Notes: generated by a model not told the origin, from the sequence alone. A stretch of DNA of 32,778 nucleotides from an uncultured Blautia sp. (GCA_938028845.1 CALIZJ010000018.1:1-32778), one strand, 5' to 3'; shown: positions 24,601-32,491, counted from the stretch's first letter. Numbers and translations are program-made.

Positions 24601-25864
24601 CTCTATTGAAAAGGTCTCCTTTACAAAGGAAATGCGCAAGGACTACACCATTCTTTGTCCCCAGATGTCGCCTTTCCATTTCGGGATCCTCCAGGCAGCT
24701 TTTAATACCTGCGGGTACCACCTGGAAGTCCTTCCTAACGACAATAAAGGGGCCGTGGATGTAGGTTTAAAATATGTAAATAACGATGCTTGTTATCCCT
24801 CCCTGATCGTTGTGGGACAGATCATGGATGCCCTGCTGTCCGGCAAGTATGACCTGAATAAAACCGCTGTTGTCATGTCACAGACAGGAGGGGGCTGCCG
24901 TGCTTCCAATTATATCGCATTTATCCGGCGCGCTCTTAAAAAGGCAAATATGGAGCAGGTACCGGTCATCTCCGTAAACTTAAGCGGTCTGGAAAGCAAT
25001 CCTGGCTTTAAGATCACCCTTCCTCTGGTGAAGAGGGTAGTCTATGGAGCTGTATTCGGAGATATCCTGATGAAATGCGTTTACCGTATGCGTCCTTACG
25101 AGCTGGAAAAAGGAATCGTAAACAGGAAACATAAAATCTGGGAGCAGCGGGTTATCGCATTCCTTACAGGAGGAAGCGTCAGTCATAGTTATTTCAAACG
25201 CATGTGTAAAGAAATGGTCCATGACTTTGACACGATCCCTATCAGCGGCGAAAAGAAACCACGGGTGGGTATTGTAGGAGAAATCCTTGTAAAATTCCTC
25301 CCTGCCGCCAACAACCATCTGGCTGATCTCCTGGAAGCAGAAGGAGCAGAACCGGTAGTGCCTGACCTGATCGACTTTATTAACTACTGCTTCTTTAACC
25401 AGAACTTTAAATCCGAATACCTTGGCTTTAAAAAGTCAAAGGCTGCCATCGCCAACTGGGGAATCAAGGGAATCGACTGGGTACGAAAAGCTGCCAACGA
25501 AGCTCTGGCTTCCAGCAGACATTTTACACCTGCCGCAAATATCAAGGATCTTGCGGATATGGCATCACCTATCGTATCTCCTGGAAATCAGACAGGCGAA
25601 GGCTGGTTCCTTACCGGTGAGATGATGGAACTCATCCATGGCGGCGTGCCGAACATTGTTTGTATCCAGCCCTTTGGCTGTCTGCCAAATCACATTGTAG
25701 GAAAAGGCGTGATCAAAGAAATCCGCCGTTCCCATCCGGAAGCAAATATCGTGGCAATCGACTACGATCCCGGAGCAAGCGAGGTAAACCAGTTAAACCG
25801 AATCAAACTAATGCTTTCTACAGCACAGAAAAACTTACAGAAAACCCAAAAGAGCGAAGCATAA
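21623..25864 (+). CDS. Giant fusion of two HgdC-type activase domains with HgdB-like domains (acyl-CoA dehydratase activase-related)
   Basis: 1413 residues. Two ASKHA ATPase domains lie at about 1-265 and 318-580 (LGIDIGSTTVKIAIL, LGIDAGSTTTKTALV). Each has the two iron-sulfur cysteines of 2-hydroxyacyl-CoA dehydratase activators, 39 residues apart (Cys125/Cys164; Cys444/Cys483). A four-cysteine cluster follows (Cys605, 608, 612, 631). Next comes a DUF2229-type region (about 650-870), then dehydratase-like domains (about 870-1400) with cysteines in NSFGCGLD, NNDACYPS, TGGGCRAS and PFGCLPN. The family is thought to perform ATP-driven low-potential electron transfer, but the substrate is unknown. 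No dehydratase or CoA genes are nearby. The ATG is 14 nt from AGGAGG, unusually far, but a TAA lies in frame just upstream, so no earlier start is available. It is transcribed alone. Confidence 0.88.
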   Translation: MNNYTLGIDIGSTTVKIAILDADENLLFADYERHFANIQETLAGLLQKAYDKLGEANLYPVITGSGGLTLATHLEVPFVQEVIAVSSSLQKIAPQTDVAIELGGEDAKIIYFEGGNIEQRMNGICAGGTGSFIDQMASLLQTDAAGLNEYAKHYKALYPIAARCGVFAKTDIQPLINEGATKEDLAASIFQAVVNQTISGLACGKPIRGHVAFLGGPLHFLSELKEAFIRTLKLDEEHTIVPENSHLFAAIGSALNSKKENPVLLTELRDRLKKSIKLDFEVERMEPLFETKEDYEAFHKRQSSYKVATADLSTYKGNCYLGIDAGSTTTKTALVGEDGSLLYSFYSNNNGSPLKTAIRSIQEIYEKLPKDAHIAYSCSTGYGEALVKAALLLDEGEVETVSHYYAAAFFDKDVDCILDIGGQDMKCIKIKNQTVDSVQLNEACSSGCGSFIETFAKSLNYSVQDFAQAALFAEHPIDLGTRCTVFMNSKVKQAQKEGASVADISAGLAYSVIKNALYKVIKVSDASELGKHIVVQGGTFYNDAVLRSFEKIADCEAIRPDIAGIMGAFGAALIARERYEEGRESTMLPIEKINTLEYTTSMANCRGCTNNCRLTINKFSGGRQFVSGNRCERGIGKEKNKDHVPNLYEYKYKRMFSYEPLSGDKAKRGKVGIPRVLNMFENYPFWFTFFTELKYEVVLSPTSTRKIYELGIESIPSESECYPAKLAHGHVSWLIKKGVKFIFYPCVPYERNEFPDAVNHYNCPIVTSYAENIKNNVDELNDPEIDFQNPFLAFTSEAILTDRLVQIFKDIPAEEVKAAAHKGWEELANVRTDIQKKGEETLKYIEQNHRRGIVLAGRPYHIDPEIHHGIPDLINSYGIAVLTEDSVSHLAEVERPLRVNDQWMYHSRLYAAANFVKTRDDLDLIQLNSFGCGLDAVTTDEVYEILEGSGKIYTCLKIDEVNNLGAARIRVRSLLAAIRAKDAQKKTRTIAPSSIEKVSFTKEMRKDYTILCPQMSPFHFGILQAAFNTCGYHLEVLPNDNKGAVDVGLKYVNNDACYPSLIVVGQIMDALLSGKYDLNKTAVVMSQTGGGCRASNYIAFIRRALKKANMEQVPVISVNLSGLESNPGFKITLPLVKRVVYGAVFGDILMKCVYRMRPYELEKGIVNRKHKIWEQRVIAFLTGGSVSHSYFKRMCKEMVHDFDTIPISGEKKPRVGIVGEILVKFLPAANNHLADLLEAEGAEPVVPDLIDFINYCFFNQNFKSEYLGFKKSKAAIANWGIKGIDWVRKAANEALASSRHFTPAANIKDLADMASPIVSPGNQTGEGWFLTGEMMELIHGGVPNIVCIQPFGCLPNHIVGKGVIKEIRRSHPEANIVAIDYDPGASEVNQLNRIKLMLSTAQKNLQKTQKSEA

Positions 25865-25869
25865 CCAAT

Positions 25870-25915
25870 AAAAAACACCCAGCGCCTCAAAATTGAGGTG
25901 TCTGGGTATTTTTTT
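25870..25915. terminator. Bidirectional rho-independent terminator
   Basis: ACCCAG/CTGGGT and CCTCAA/TTGAGG stack into one hairpin (25877-25907). Seven T follow on the plus strand, and a GTTTTTTATTGG tail follows on the minus strand. It ends both the activase-like gene and the flippase operon. Confidence 0.88.
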
Positions 25916-25987
25916 ACACCAAAAAAAACTTAAAGTTCCTTTCGGCAGGTATTTCCCAAAACAGGAATCTTCTTCCATGAAAAATCT

Positions 25988-27610
25988 TCAGCATAAATGG
26001 AATCTGCGTCCAAAGGTATATATCGACCTGCCGCCGGGTAATGCGGCAAGTTCCTCCATGCTTGGCTTGCTGATATATAAATAAACTGCCAAATATACTG
26101 CCACTGCGCAAACGATAGAAAAAACAAGGCAGACCACATTTGAATGGATCAGCATATAAAGCCCGTAATATACGCCGCCTGCTACTGCCGCCATTGGCAC
26201 GGATGCCAGAAGGGGATACAGATAAGCTGTGCGGAATGGATTTTTATATTTCATATAACGTTTCATGGCGCGGTCATTCAGTACACACATGACCACAGCA
26301 TAGACGATCATGGCAATCACAATGGTATATACGCCTAAATCTGTTAAAAGCAGCAGAAGCGCCATAACGATCACATCGGCAACCAGTGCGATCGTAGCAT
26401 GGATCATGGGGATTCTTGGTTTTCCGATTCCCTGAAGCACGCCATTTGAAATGTTTGAATTTCCATTTAAAATAATGGTGATCGCGCCGATGATCAAAAG
26501 CTCTCCAGCCACTCCGTTTGTCCCCGGAAAAATAAGCCTTGTGATAGGGCCGGATAAAACGGCAAGGCCTACGGCAGCGGGAATAGAGATCAGCATACTT
26601 ACCCAGGTTGCCTTTTCTGTCTTTTCGTTGGCCCCTTTGATGTCCGCTTTTGCATAATGGGCGGATACCTCCGGGATCATGGAAGTAGGCGCAGTGCTTG
26701 CCAGGGTAAGAGGAATATTGATCAAAGTCATAAAAAACCCATATTCTGCGTACAACGTGTGTATAAGATCCGATTCCACTCCTTTCGTTCCCATAATGCC
26801 GGTGTACATATAACTGTTAATATAGCCGTTTACATTATAGATGAACGCGCTGAGGATAATGGGCATAATGATCAGGACCATGGTTTTCATAAGGTTTCCA
26901 TATCCTTCGTTTATGGAGCGCCTATCCCTGTTAATCTTTTTTCGGATGGTGCGTTTATTTAAGCAGTAGACAAAGATCATAAAGATCAGCGCTGCAAGGA
27001 CACCAGCTCCCGTTCCCATGGTAGCGCCTGCCGCTCCCCATCTTTCCATTGCCTCTTCGCCCTGGGGGCGGAAATGATTGATCATCACATTGGACATCAA
27101 AAGCGCTGTCACTGCCACAAAGATCTGTTCAATGATCTGCGACACGGAAGTGGGCATCATATTCCGGTATGCCTGAAAATATCCCCTGAACACTCCCAGA
27201 ATTCCCGACAGAAAAATAGTAGGCGCCAGCATCTGCAGAGCCAGCCGTGCATTCGCCGTATTTTCCGGAACTAAAATGGAAGTTCCAAAAACACAGAACA
27301 GCGCCACCGCGCCGCCGGCTATTGCCGCATAAAAAAGGGCACAGTAAAATACACGCTGTGCATCCCTGTATCTTCTAAAGGCGATCTTTTCTGCCATTAC
27401 CTTCGACACTGCCTGAGGGATACTAAAGGACGCGATCATCAAAAGGATAAAATACGCATTCTGGGCAAACTGGAACAAGGCAAAACTCTGGCTTCCCAAA
27501 GTGGTAGACAAAGGGCTTTTGTAAAGCATCCCTATGATCTTTGATATCAAAGCTGCCACCATAAGAAAGGAGGCGTTTTTTACTAATGTATTATCCGTTT
27601 TTTTCGCCAT
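25988..27610 (-). CDS. SpoVB/YtgP-type lipid-linked precursor flippase (MOP superfamily)
   Basis: 540 residues, the usual length for SpoVB/MurJ-type exporters, with about 14 membrane segments. The N-terminus (LVKNASFLMVAALISKIIGMLYKSPL) and the segment GVFRGYFQAYRNMMPTSVSQIIEQIF are characteristic of the SpoVB/YtgP branch, which moves lipid II or related wall precursors across the membrane. Positively charged loops lie between helices. It is the last gene of an operon behind ung (15-nt gap). Whether it is the housekeeping lipid II flippase or a sporulation paralogue cannot be decided from sequence. Confidence 0.85.
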   Translation of the reverse strand: MAKKTDNTLVKNASFLMVAALISKIIGMLYKSPLSTTLGSQSFALFQFAQNAYFILLMIASFSIPQAVSKVMAEKIAFRRYRDAQRVFYCALFYAAIAGGAVALFCVFGTSILVPENTANARLALQMLAPTIFLSGILGVFRGYFQAYRNMMPTSVSQIIEQIFVAVTALLMSNVMINHFRPQGEEAMERWGAAGATMGTGAGVLAALIFMIFVYCLNKRTIRKKINRDRRSINEGYGNLMKTMVLIIMPIILSAFIYNVNGYINSYMYTGIMGTKGVESDLIHTLYAEYGFFMTLINIPLTLASTAPTSMIPEVSAHYAKADIKGANEKTEKATWVSMLISIPAAVGLAVLSGPITRLIFPGTNGVAGELLIIGAITIILNGNSNISNGVLQGIGKPRIPMIHATIALVADVIVMALLLLLTDLGVYTIVIAMIVYAVVMCVLNDRAMKRYMKYKNPFRTAYLYPLLASVPMAAVAGGVYYGLYMLIHSNVVCLVFSIVCAVAVYLAVYLYISKPSMEELAALPGGRSIYTFGRRFHLC

Positions 27611-27625
27611 ATCGTTCCCGTTCCT

Positions 27626-28300
27626 TTATATATTTTCAATCTGCCAGTCAATGGGGGAAAGCCCATTCTCTGTGAGAAATTCATTGGTCTTACTGAAATG
27701 CCTGCATCCAAAAAATCCCCTAAAAGCAGACAAAGGACTTGGATGCGGGGCCTCCAGTATCAAATGCTTCGGATTACGGAGCATGGAGCGCTTCATCTGC
27801 GCCGGCCTGCCCCAAAGCAAAAATACAATAGGACGGTCCTGCTCATCTAAAATCCGGATAGCCGCATCTGTAAACTGCTCCCATCCAATGCCTCTGTGAG
27901 AGTTTGCCTGGTGTGCCCGGACAGTCAATACAGTATTTAAAAGAAGAACGCCCTGTCGAGCCCATTTTTCCAAATATCCGTTATTTGGAATATAGCATCC
28001 GCAGTCATCGTGCAGCTCCTGATAAATATTCACCAGGGACGGCGGAATCTCCACCCCTTTTTTCACAGAGAAGCAAAGTCCATGTGCCTGCCCGTCATTG
28101 TGATAGGGGTCCTGTCCCAGGATAACCACCTTTACCTCATTCAGCGGGGTAAAATGAAAGGCATTGAACATCTCATCCGCTGGAGGAAAAATTTTTCTTG
28201 TTTGGTATTCCTCCATAATTGTTTTATACAGTTTCGCATAATAAGGCTGCTTGAATTCTCCTTTCAGCGCCTCTAACCATTCTCCTGACAAAGGAGCCAT
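27626..28300 (-). CDS. ung: Uracil-DNA glycosylase, family 1
   Basis: 224 residues from the ATG at 28300, with GAGGTG 6 nt upstream; a GTG at 28309 overlaps that site and is rejected. It removes uracil from DNA as the first step of base excision repair. The catalytic water-activating Asp64 is in GQDPYH (residues 62-67), and His186 is in HPSPLS. The uracil-binding segment LLNTVLTVRAHQANSHRGIGW is also conserved. Length and motifs are complete. It sits between hisF and the flippase gene, an operon grouping without obvious functional logic. Confidence 0.96.
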   Translation of the reverse strand: MAPLSGEWLEALKGEFKQPYYAKLYKTIMEEYQTRKIFPPADEMFNAFHFTPLNEVKVVILGQDPYHNDGQAHGLCFSVKKGVEIPPSLVNIYQELHDDCGCYIPNNGYLEKWARQGVLLLNTVLTVRAHQANSHRGIGWEQFTDAAIRILDEQDRPIVFLLWGRPAQMKRSMLRNPKHLILEAPHPSPLSAFRGFFGCRHFSKTNEFLTENGLSPIDWQIENI

Positions 28301-28334
28301 GTATTTCACCTCTTTTATCTTCTTGTTTTTTGTT

Positions 28335-29093
28335 TTATAAGCGGACAGAAACGCCCCGGTTCATAAGGTACTCTTTTACCTGACGTATTTCCAGTTCTTT
28401 ATAATGAAACAAAGAAGCGGCCAAAGCTGCGTCTGCTTTTCCTTCCTCTAATGCCTCATAAAAATGTTCCATAGTCCCGGCTCCGCCGGATGCGATCACC
28501 GGAATGGATACTGTATCCGCCACAGTTCTGGTCAGTTCAATATCATATCCTGCTTTTGTCCCATCGCAGTCCATGCTTGTAAGAAGGATTTCTCCTGCGC
28601 CAAGCTCTTCCACCTTTTTCGCCCAGGAAACCGCATCTATTCCCGTATCCAGTCTCCCGCCGTGTTTGTAGATATTCCAGCCTCCGTCCGGACGGCGCTT
28701 TGCATCAATGGCTACTACTACGCACTGGCTTCCAAACTTATCCGCCGCCTCTGAAATCAGCTCCGGCCTGTCAATAGCTGCGGAATTCACAGAAATCTTA
28801 TCTGCTCCCTCCCGCAGGAGCTTTTTAAAGTCATCCACTGTGCGGATCCCGCCGCCTACCGTAAAGGGGATAAACACATTGGCAGCTACAGCTCTTACCA
28901 TATCCACCACTGTGTCCCGTGCCTCTGAAGAAGCGGTGATATCCAAAAATACCAGCTCATCCGCTCCGGCAGCATCATAAGCCTTAGCAATCTCCACCGG
29001 ATCTCCTGCATCTTTCAAATTTACAAAATTTACTCCTTTTACAACCCGTCCCTTATTCACATCCAGGCAGGGAATGATCCTCTTCGTAAACAT
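28335..29093 (-). CDS. hisF: Imidazole glycerol phosphate synthase, cyclase subunit
   Basis: 252 residues, a complete (beta/alpha)8 barrel with the catalytic pair Asp11 (PCLDVNKGRVVKG) and Asp130 (VVVAIDAKR). The phosphate-binding loops TVGGGIRT and ASGGAGTMEHF are present. It takes ammonia from HisH and converts PRFAR to imidazole glycerol phosphate and AICAR, linking histidine and purine synthesis. Its ATG shares one base with the hisH stop codon, and an AAAGGAGG site lies in the hisH end, so the two subunits are translationally coupled. Confidence 0.97.
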   Translation of the reverse strand: MFTKRIIPCLDVNKGRVVKGVNFVNLKDAGDPVEIAKAYDAAGADELVFLDITASSEARDTVVDMVRAVAANVFIPFTVGGGIRTVDDFKKLLREGADKISVNSAAIDRPELISEAADKFGSQCVVVAIDAKRRPDGGWNIYKHGGRLDTGIDAVSWAKKVEELGAGEILLTSMDCDGTKAGYDIELTRTVADTVSIPVIASGGAGTMEHFYEALEEGKADAALAASLFHYKELEIRQVKEYLMNRGVSVRL

Positions 29094-29716
29094 CAGCGTT
29101 CCTCCTTTTTCAATGCTATAAAGTTTTCCAGGATCTTCAGTCCATAATAGCCGCTTTTCTCAGGATGGAACTGGCAGGCAAACACATTTCCCTGTTCCAC
29201 GGATGCATGGATACAGGTACTGTACTCTGTAGATGCTTTTACGATCTTTTCATCCTTTGCCTTAAGATAATAGGAATGTACAAAATATACATAGGTCTGT
29301 TCAGGAATCCCCACAAAAAGCCTTCCTTCATTTTTAAGGTCCAGGGAATTCCAGCCCATATGAGGAATCTTAAGCCCCGGTGCAGAAGGAATCTTCCGGA
29401 TCTCTCCCTTAAGCACTCCCAGCCCCTTTACCCCGGGACTTTCCTCACTGCTTTCAAATAAAAGCTGCAGACCCAGGCATATTCCAAGGAATGGTGTATC
29501 TTTTTCTATAATTTCCTGAATTACAGGGACCAATCCATATTTATGAAGATTTTCCATAGCCTGGCCGAAACTTCCCACACCAGGCAGTATCACTTTTTCC
29601 GCACTTAAAAGTACCTTCGGGTCTCTGGAGACGACAGTCTCTTCACCTAAGTACTGTATTGCTTTTTCCACGCTCTTCATATTTCCAGCGCCGTAATCGA
29701 TCAATCCAATCATCAT
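29093..29716 (-). CDS. hisH: Imidazole glycerol phosphate synthase, glutamine amidotransferase subunit
   Basis: 207 residues. A class I glutaminase with the triad Cys80 (LGICLGLQLLF), His184 and Glu186 (CQFHPEKSGYYG), and a PGVGSFGQAM oxyanion-region segment. It supplies ammonia to HisF. The start may be either of two adjacent ATGs. Only hisH and hisF of the histidine pathway are in the window, so the remaining his genes must lie elsewhere. Confidence 0.97.
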   Translation of the reverse strand: MMIGLIDYGAGNMKSVEKAIQYLGEETVVSRDPKVLLSAEKVILPGVGSFGQAMENLHKYGLVPVIQEIIEKDTPFLGICLGLQLLFESSEESPGVKGLGVLKGEIRKIPSAPGLKIPHMGWNSLDLKNEGRLFVGIPEQTYVYFVHSYYLKAKDEKIVKASTEYSTCIHASVEQGNVFACQFHPEKSGYYGLKILENFIALKKEER

Positions 29717-29764
29717 TCACCCTGCCATTTCTTTATATTTCATCACAATAGATATCCAAATTAC

Positions 29765-29793
29765 AGTATAACGCAAAAACAGACAGATGCAAA
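29765..29793 (-). promoter_or_regulatory. Possible promoter of the hisH operon, overlapping the upstream terminator
   Basis: On the minus strand TATACT (29765-29770) is 17 nt downstream of TTTGCA (29788-29793), a weak -35 that falls inside the kinase terminator stem. The short gap leaves little room for another promoter. Confidence 0.35.
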
Positions 29794-29818
29794 GAGATTT
29801 CTTGCGTCTGCCTGTTTT
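29774..29818. terminator. Rho-independent terminator after the two-component operon
   Basis: ACAG/CTGT, CAGA/TCTG and GCAA/TTGC form a long interrupted stem with T runs on both strands (CTGTTTTT on plus and minus). On the minus strand it ends the response regulator/kinase transcript before hisH. Confidence 0.8.
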
Positions 29819-29857
29819 TCATTCGTAATTGTTTCTGTTCCAGTGCAAACAATACTG

Positions 29858-31402
29858 CTATTTTGTGTCAAGAGTGAACCAGAACTCCACTCCATTGTCG
29901 TAATTCTGCACACCATACTCCTGATTCATATCTTCCATGATAGCCTTTACAATAGACAGTCCTATGCCGCTTCCGCCGTATTCTCTTGTCCTTGCCTTAT
30001 CCACCTTATAGAATTTGTTCCAAAGATTAGGAATGTCCTCCTCAGGAATCGGCTGACCTGTATTAAATACAGAAATACGGATCCGGTCTCCCAACGGAAG
30101 GATCTTAATCTCAACCGTACGTTCCCCATCTAAATGATTCAGGGCATTGCTGGTATAATTTGTCACTACTTCTTCTGTCTTAAACTCATCTGCCCAAACA
30201 TAAATCGGTTCAGTTTCATTAAACACAACCTTTGCTTCTTTCTGCTGTACCATAATATCCATAGTCTGCAGTACGCCATTGATAAGGGAGACGATATCGA
30301 ATCTCTCCATAACCGTCTCATCTTTTCCGGATTCCAACTGATTCAGCGTAAGAAGATTCTTTACAAGCTTATTCATCTTCCCCGCTTCATCCATAATGAC
30401 ATCACAATAAAATTCACGGCTTTCAGAATCTTCGGAAATATTCTCTTTCAGCCCTTCTGCATATCCCTGGATCAAAGCGATAGGTGTCTTTAATTCATGA
30501 GATACATTATCCAGGAATTCCTTTCGCATCTTATCTATTTTAATCTTGTCTGCAATATCCTTCTGCAGCTTATTGTTCGCTGATTTCAGTTCTGATATGG
30601 TCTGCTCAAGCTGCTGGGACATACGGTTAAAATTATCTCCAAGTACATCGATCTCATTTCCCGCATGACTTTGATAGGTCACATCAAAATCCAATTGGGA
30701 CATACGCCTGGATAACTGGGTCAATTCACTAATAGGTTTGGTGATCCGCTTCGTAACGATCCAAATGATAAGACCGCTGCACAGTATAATACATAGGCCT
30801 ACAAAGAAATAAAAATCATTGGAGATAGATGCGCTTTCCCGGATACTCTCAAGAGGCGTACGAATCAGGAAAAAATAACTCTCATCCTGGATTTCTCCCC
30901 AGCTCTCCACATAATCTGTATCGGAAAATCTATCGTGAACCTGTTGGATTACATACTCATCTGTCTCCTGTAAGATTTCATTCTTCTGTTTGATATCATC
31001 CAATTCATAAGCATACCCAAACAGGCGGTTCCGCATCATACTGAGATTTTCATATTCTCCCAGGTACGCAACCACTTCATTATCATCTGTGATAATTACC
31101 CAGGTAAGATTATTCCTGGAACACCATTTTCTAAGTTCATCAGAAATAGCATCTGTATTGTCTTCGTATGCCCCATTGGAGTTTTCAATATCCTCCACAA
31201 GATCTGTCATTTTTTCTGAAGCTTCCGTCATTACATCCGCCTTTTGCGCCACATAATAACGTTCCAGAAACAGTGCATTTATCACAGTAATCGTGAATAT
31301 AGAAAGAAGGAGCAGACCAATAAACAATGCTGCAATCTGCGACCTCAGGGAATTCAACTTTCCGCTTTTAGCTTTCTTTTCTTTTTTCTTTTTCCTGGTC
31401 AT
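29858..31402 (-). CDS. Membrane sensor histidine kinase
   Basis: 514 residues. A basic cytoplasmic N-terminus precedes membrane segment 1 (about 22-46). An extracytoplasmic sensor of about 150 residues (50-195) and segment 2 (about 197-217) follow, then a HAMP domain (about 218-270) and a coiled-coil stretch. The HisKA helix has phospho-accepting His302 in FLDNVSHELKTPIAL. The ATP-binding domain has the N box (NYTSNALNHL, 415-424) and a G box (GGSGIGLSIVKAI, 476-488). Its ATG overlaps the response regulator stop by four bases (ATGA). The operator upstream of the pair resembles a phosphate box, so a PhoR-like role is possible. The sensor domain itself does not reveal the signal. Confidence 0.93.
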   Translation of the reverse strand: MTRKKKKEKKAKSGKLNSLRSQIAALFIGLLLLSIFTITVINALFLERYYVAQKADVMTEASEKMTDLVEDIENSNGAYEDNTDAISDELRKWCSRNNLTWVIITDDNEVVAYLGEYENLSMMRNRLFGYAYELDDIKQKNEILQETDEYVIQQVHDRFSDTDYVESWGEIQDESYFFLIRTPLESIRESASISNDFYFFVGLCIILCSGLIIWIVTKRITKPISELTQLSRRMSQLDFDVTYQSHAGNEIDVLGDNFNRMSQQLEQTISELKSANNKLQKDIADKIKIDKMRKEFLDNVSHELKTPIALIQGYAEGLKENISEDSESREFYCDVIMDEAGKMNKLVKNLLTLNQLESGKDETVMERFDIVSLINGVLQTMDIMVQQKEAKVVFNETEPIYVWADEFKTEEVVTNYTSNALNHLDGERTVEIKILPLGDRIRISVFNTGQPIPEEDIPNLWNKFYKVDKARTREYGGSGIGLSIVKAIMEDMNQEYGVQNYDNGVEFWFTLDTK

Positions 31403-32082
31403 GCTTCCTCTACCTCAAATTTATACCCCATACCCCACACAGTTTTAATATATTCTCCTTTGTCTCCCATTTTACTTCTGAGTTTCTTTACATGGGTATC
31501 AATGGTACGGGCATCTCCAAAGTAATCGTAATTCCATACGGAATTTAATATTTTCTCTCTGGAAAGAGCGATTCCCTGGTTTTCCAGAAAATAGGTGAGA
31601 AGCTCAAATTCTTTGAAACTCAGTTCCATAGGTTTTCCATCTACCGTAGCAAGATGGGCAGCTTTATCGATAGTGATTCCTCCTGCCGACAGCACGTCCC
31701 CTGCTGCATCCTGCCCGGTACGTCTTAAGATCGCCTCCACTCTTGCCACAAGAATCTTGGGACTGAAAGGCTTGGATATATACTCATCCACCCCCAGGTC
31801 AAAGCCCAAAAGTTCATCTCTTTCATCCCCTCTGGCAGTCAGCATGATGATCGGCACCTTAGAATTTTTTCTCACCTCTCTGCACACTTCCCAGCCATCC
31901 ATTTTCGGCATCATAACGTCCAGTATGATCAGGGCGATATCCTTTTCCTGATAAAAGATATCCATGGCTTCTTCCCCGTCTCCTGCCTCTATGACCTGAA
32001 AATTCTTTTTTGACAAAAAGTCTTTTACCAGCTTTCTCATACGGCTCTCATCGTCCACAACAAGAATTTTTAATGCATCCAT
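31399..32082 (-). CDS. OmpR/PhoB-family response regulator
   Basis: 227 residues. The receiver domain (1-120) has acidic residues Asp10/Asp11, phospho-acceptor Asp55 (LIILDVMMPKMDGWE), Thr82 (MLTARG) and Lys104 (YISKPF). The winged helix DNA-binding domain (about 130-225) includes LSFKEFELLTYFLENQG, RTIDTHVKKLRSKMG and YIKTVWGMGYKFE. Such proteins bind direct repeats spaced 11 bp, which fits the repeat set at 32192-32230 upstream. Its start has GGAGG and a second GAGG nearby. It is first in the operon with the kinase. Confidence 0.95.
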   Translation of the reverse strand: MDALKILVVDDESRMRKLVKDFLSKKNFQVIEAGDGEEAMDIFYQEKDIALIILDVMMPKMDGWEVCREVRKNSKVPIIMLTARGDERDELLGFDLGVDEYISKPFSPKILVARVEAILRRTGQDAAGDVLSAGGITIDKAAHLATVDGKPMELSFKEFELLTYFLENQGIALSREKILNSVWNYDYFGDARTIDTHVKKLRSKMGDKGEYIKTVWGMGYKFEVEEA

Positions 32083-32191
32083 CCTCTATTCCTCCAATCC
32101 GCAGATTTATAATCAATCTCTTATATTGGTAATATTAGCAAAGATTTATGTTAGTTTTGTGAACAACTGCCACAAAAATCATGGCGGATTT

Positions 32192-32250
32192 TTCACATTT
32201 TTTTCAAACCTCTATCACATTTTTTTCACACAGAAAATTTATAGTATAAA
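32192..32250. promoter_or_regulatory. Four 11-bp-spaced hexamers resembling a PhoP/PhoB box, with adjacent plus-strand -10
   Basis: TTCACA (32192-32197), TTCAAA (32203-32208), ATCACA (32214-32219) and TTCACA (32225-32230) recur exactly every 11 bp. Three fit the Bacillus PhoP hexamer TT(A/C/T)A(A/C)A and the fourth differs at one base. TATAGT at 32240-32245 follows the last hexamer by 9 nt, with TATAAA at 32245-32250 as an alternative. This spacing is typical of PhoB-activated promoters that lack a good -35. In the other direction the set lies about 110 nt upstream of the response regulator and could autoregulate it. The intervening 32083-32191 is AT-rich without a convincing promoter. Confidence 0.55.
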
Positions 32251-32251
32251 C

Positions 32252-32440
32252 TGTACATAGCAATAAACTTTTTCTTTTTCATACTGCCGGGGAGTAAAAT
32301 CCCCGGTCTCCTTCTGTTTATGAATAAGACTGCACTTTCGCGGCAGCAAATAAACCAATCTGTGTCTGCTGTCCGGGGTGATAAAGTACAGGCTGCCAAG
32401 GAACGATAACTTAAAATTATCTATTCCTGGCAGCCTTTTT
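32252..32440 (+). ncRNA. Candidate small RNA under the phosphate-box-like promoter
   Basis: From the predicted start near 32252 to the terminator at 32390-32440, the plus strand holds about 190 nt with no convincing gene. It contains a strong hairpin, CCGGGGA-GTAAAA-TCCCCGG (32287-32306). A second CCGGGG (32373-32378) could compete for the same CCCCGG strand. CAGCA/TGCTG can also pair across 32344-32372. A 29-codon frame starting at ATG 32320 lacks a ribosome binding site. No plus-strand gene follows, so a stand-alone RNA is the simplest reading. Existence is inferred from promoter and terminator only. Confidence 0.4.
32390..32440 (+). terminator. Strong plus-strand rho-independent terminator
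   Basis: AGGCTGCCA (32390-32398) pairs perfectly with TGGCAGCCT (32428-32436), with inner AGGAA/TTCC and GATAA/TTATC pairing, then five T. No T run follows on the minus strand, so it serves a plus-strand transcript although no plus-strand gene is evident upstream. Confidence 0.8.
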
Positions 32441-32491
32441 GCCTTCCTATGTATGTACCCACATTTTACATACACTGCCTGATTTTTGACG

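Noticed and set aside
32320..32409. A 29-codon plus-strand frame inside the candidate small RNA
   Set aside because: There is no Shine-Dalgarno sequence in front of ATG 32320, and the stop codon lies inside the terminator stem. Kept only as an alternative within the RNA entry.
32239..32475. A 78-codon minus-strand frame downstream of the coiled-coil gene
   Set aside because: It runs through the strong plus-strand terminator and the CCGGGGA hairpin, has no clear ribosome binding site, and its protein shows no recognisable features. The frame is better explained by the candidate RNA.
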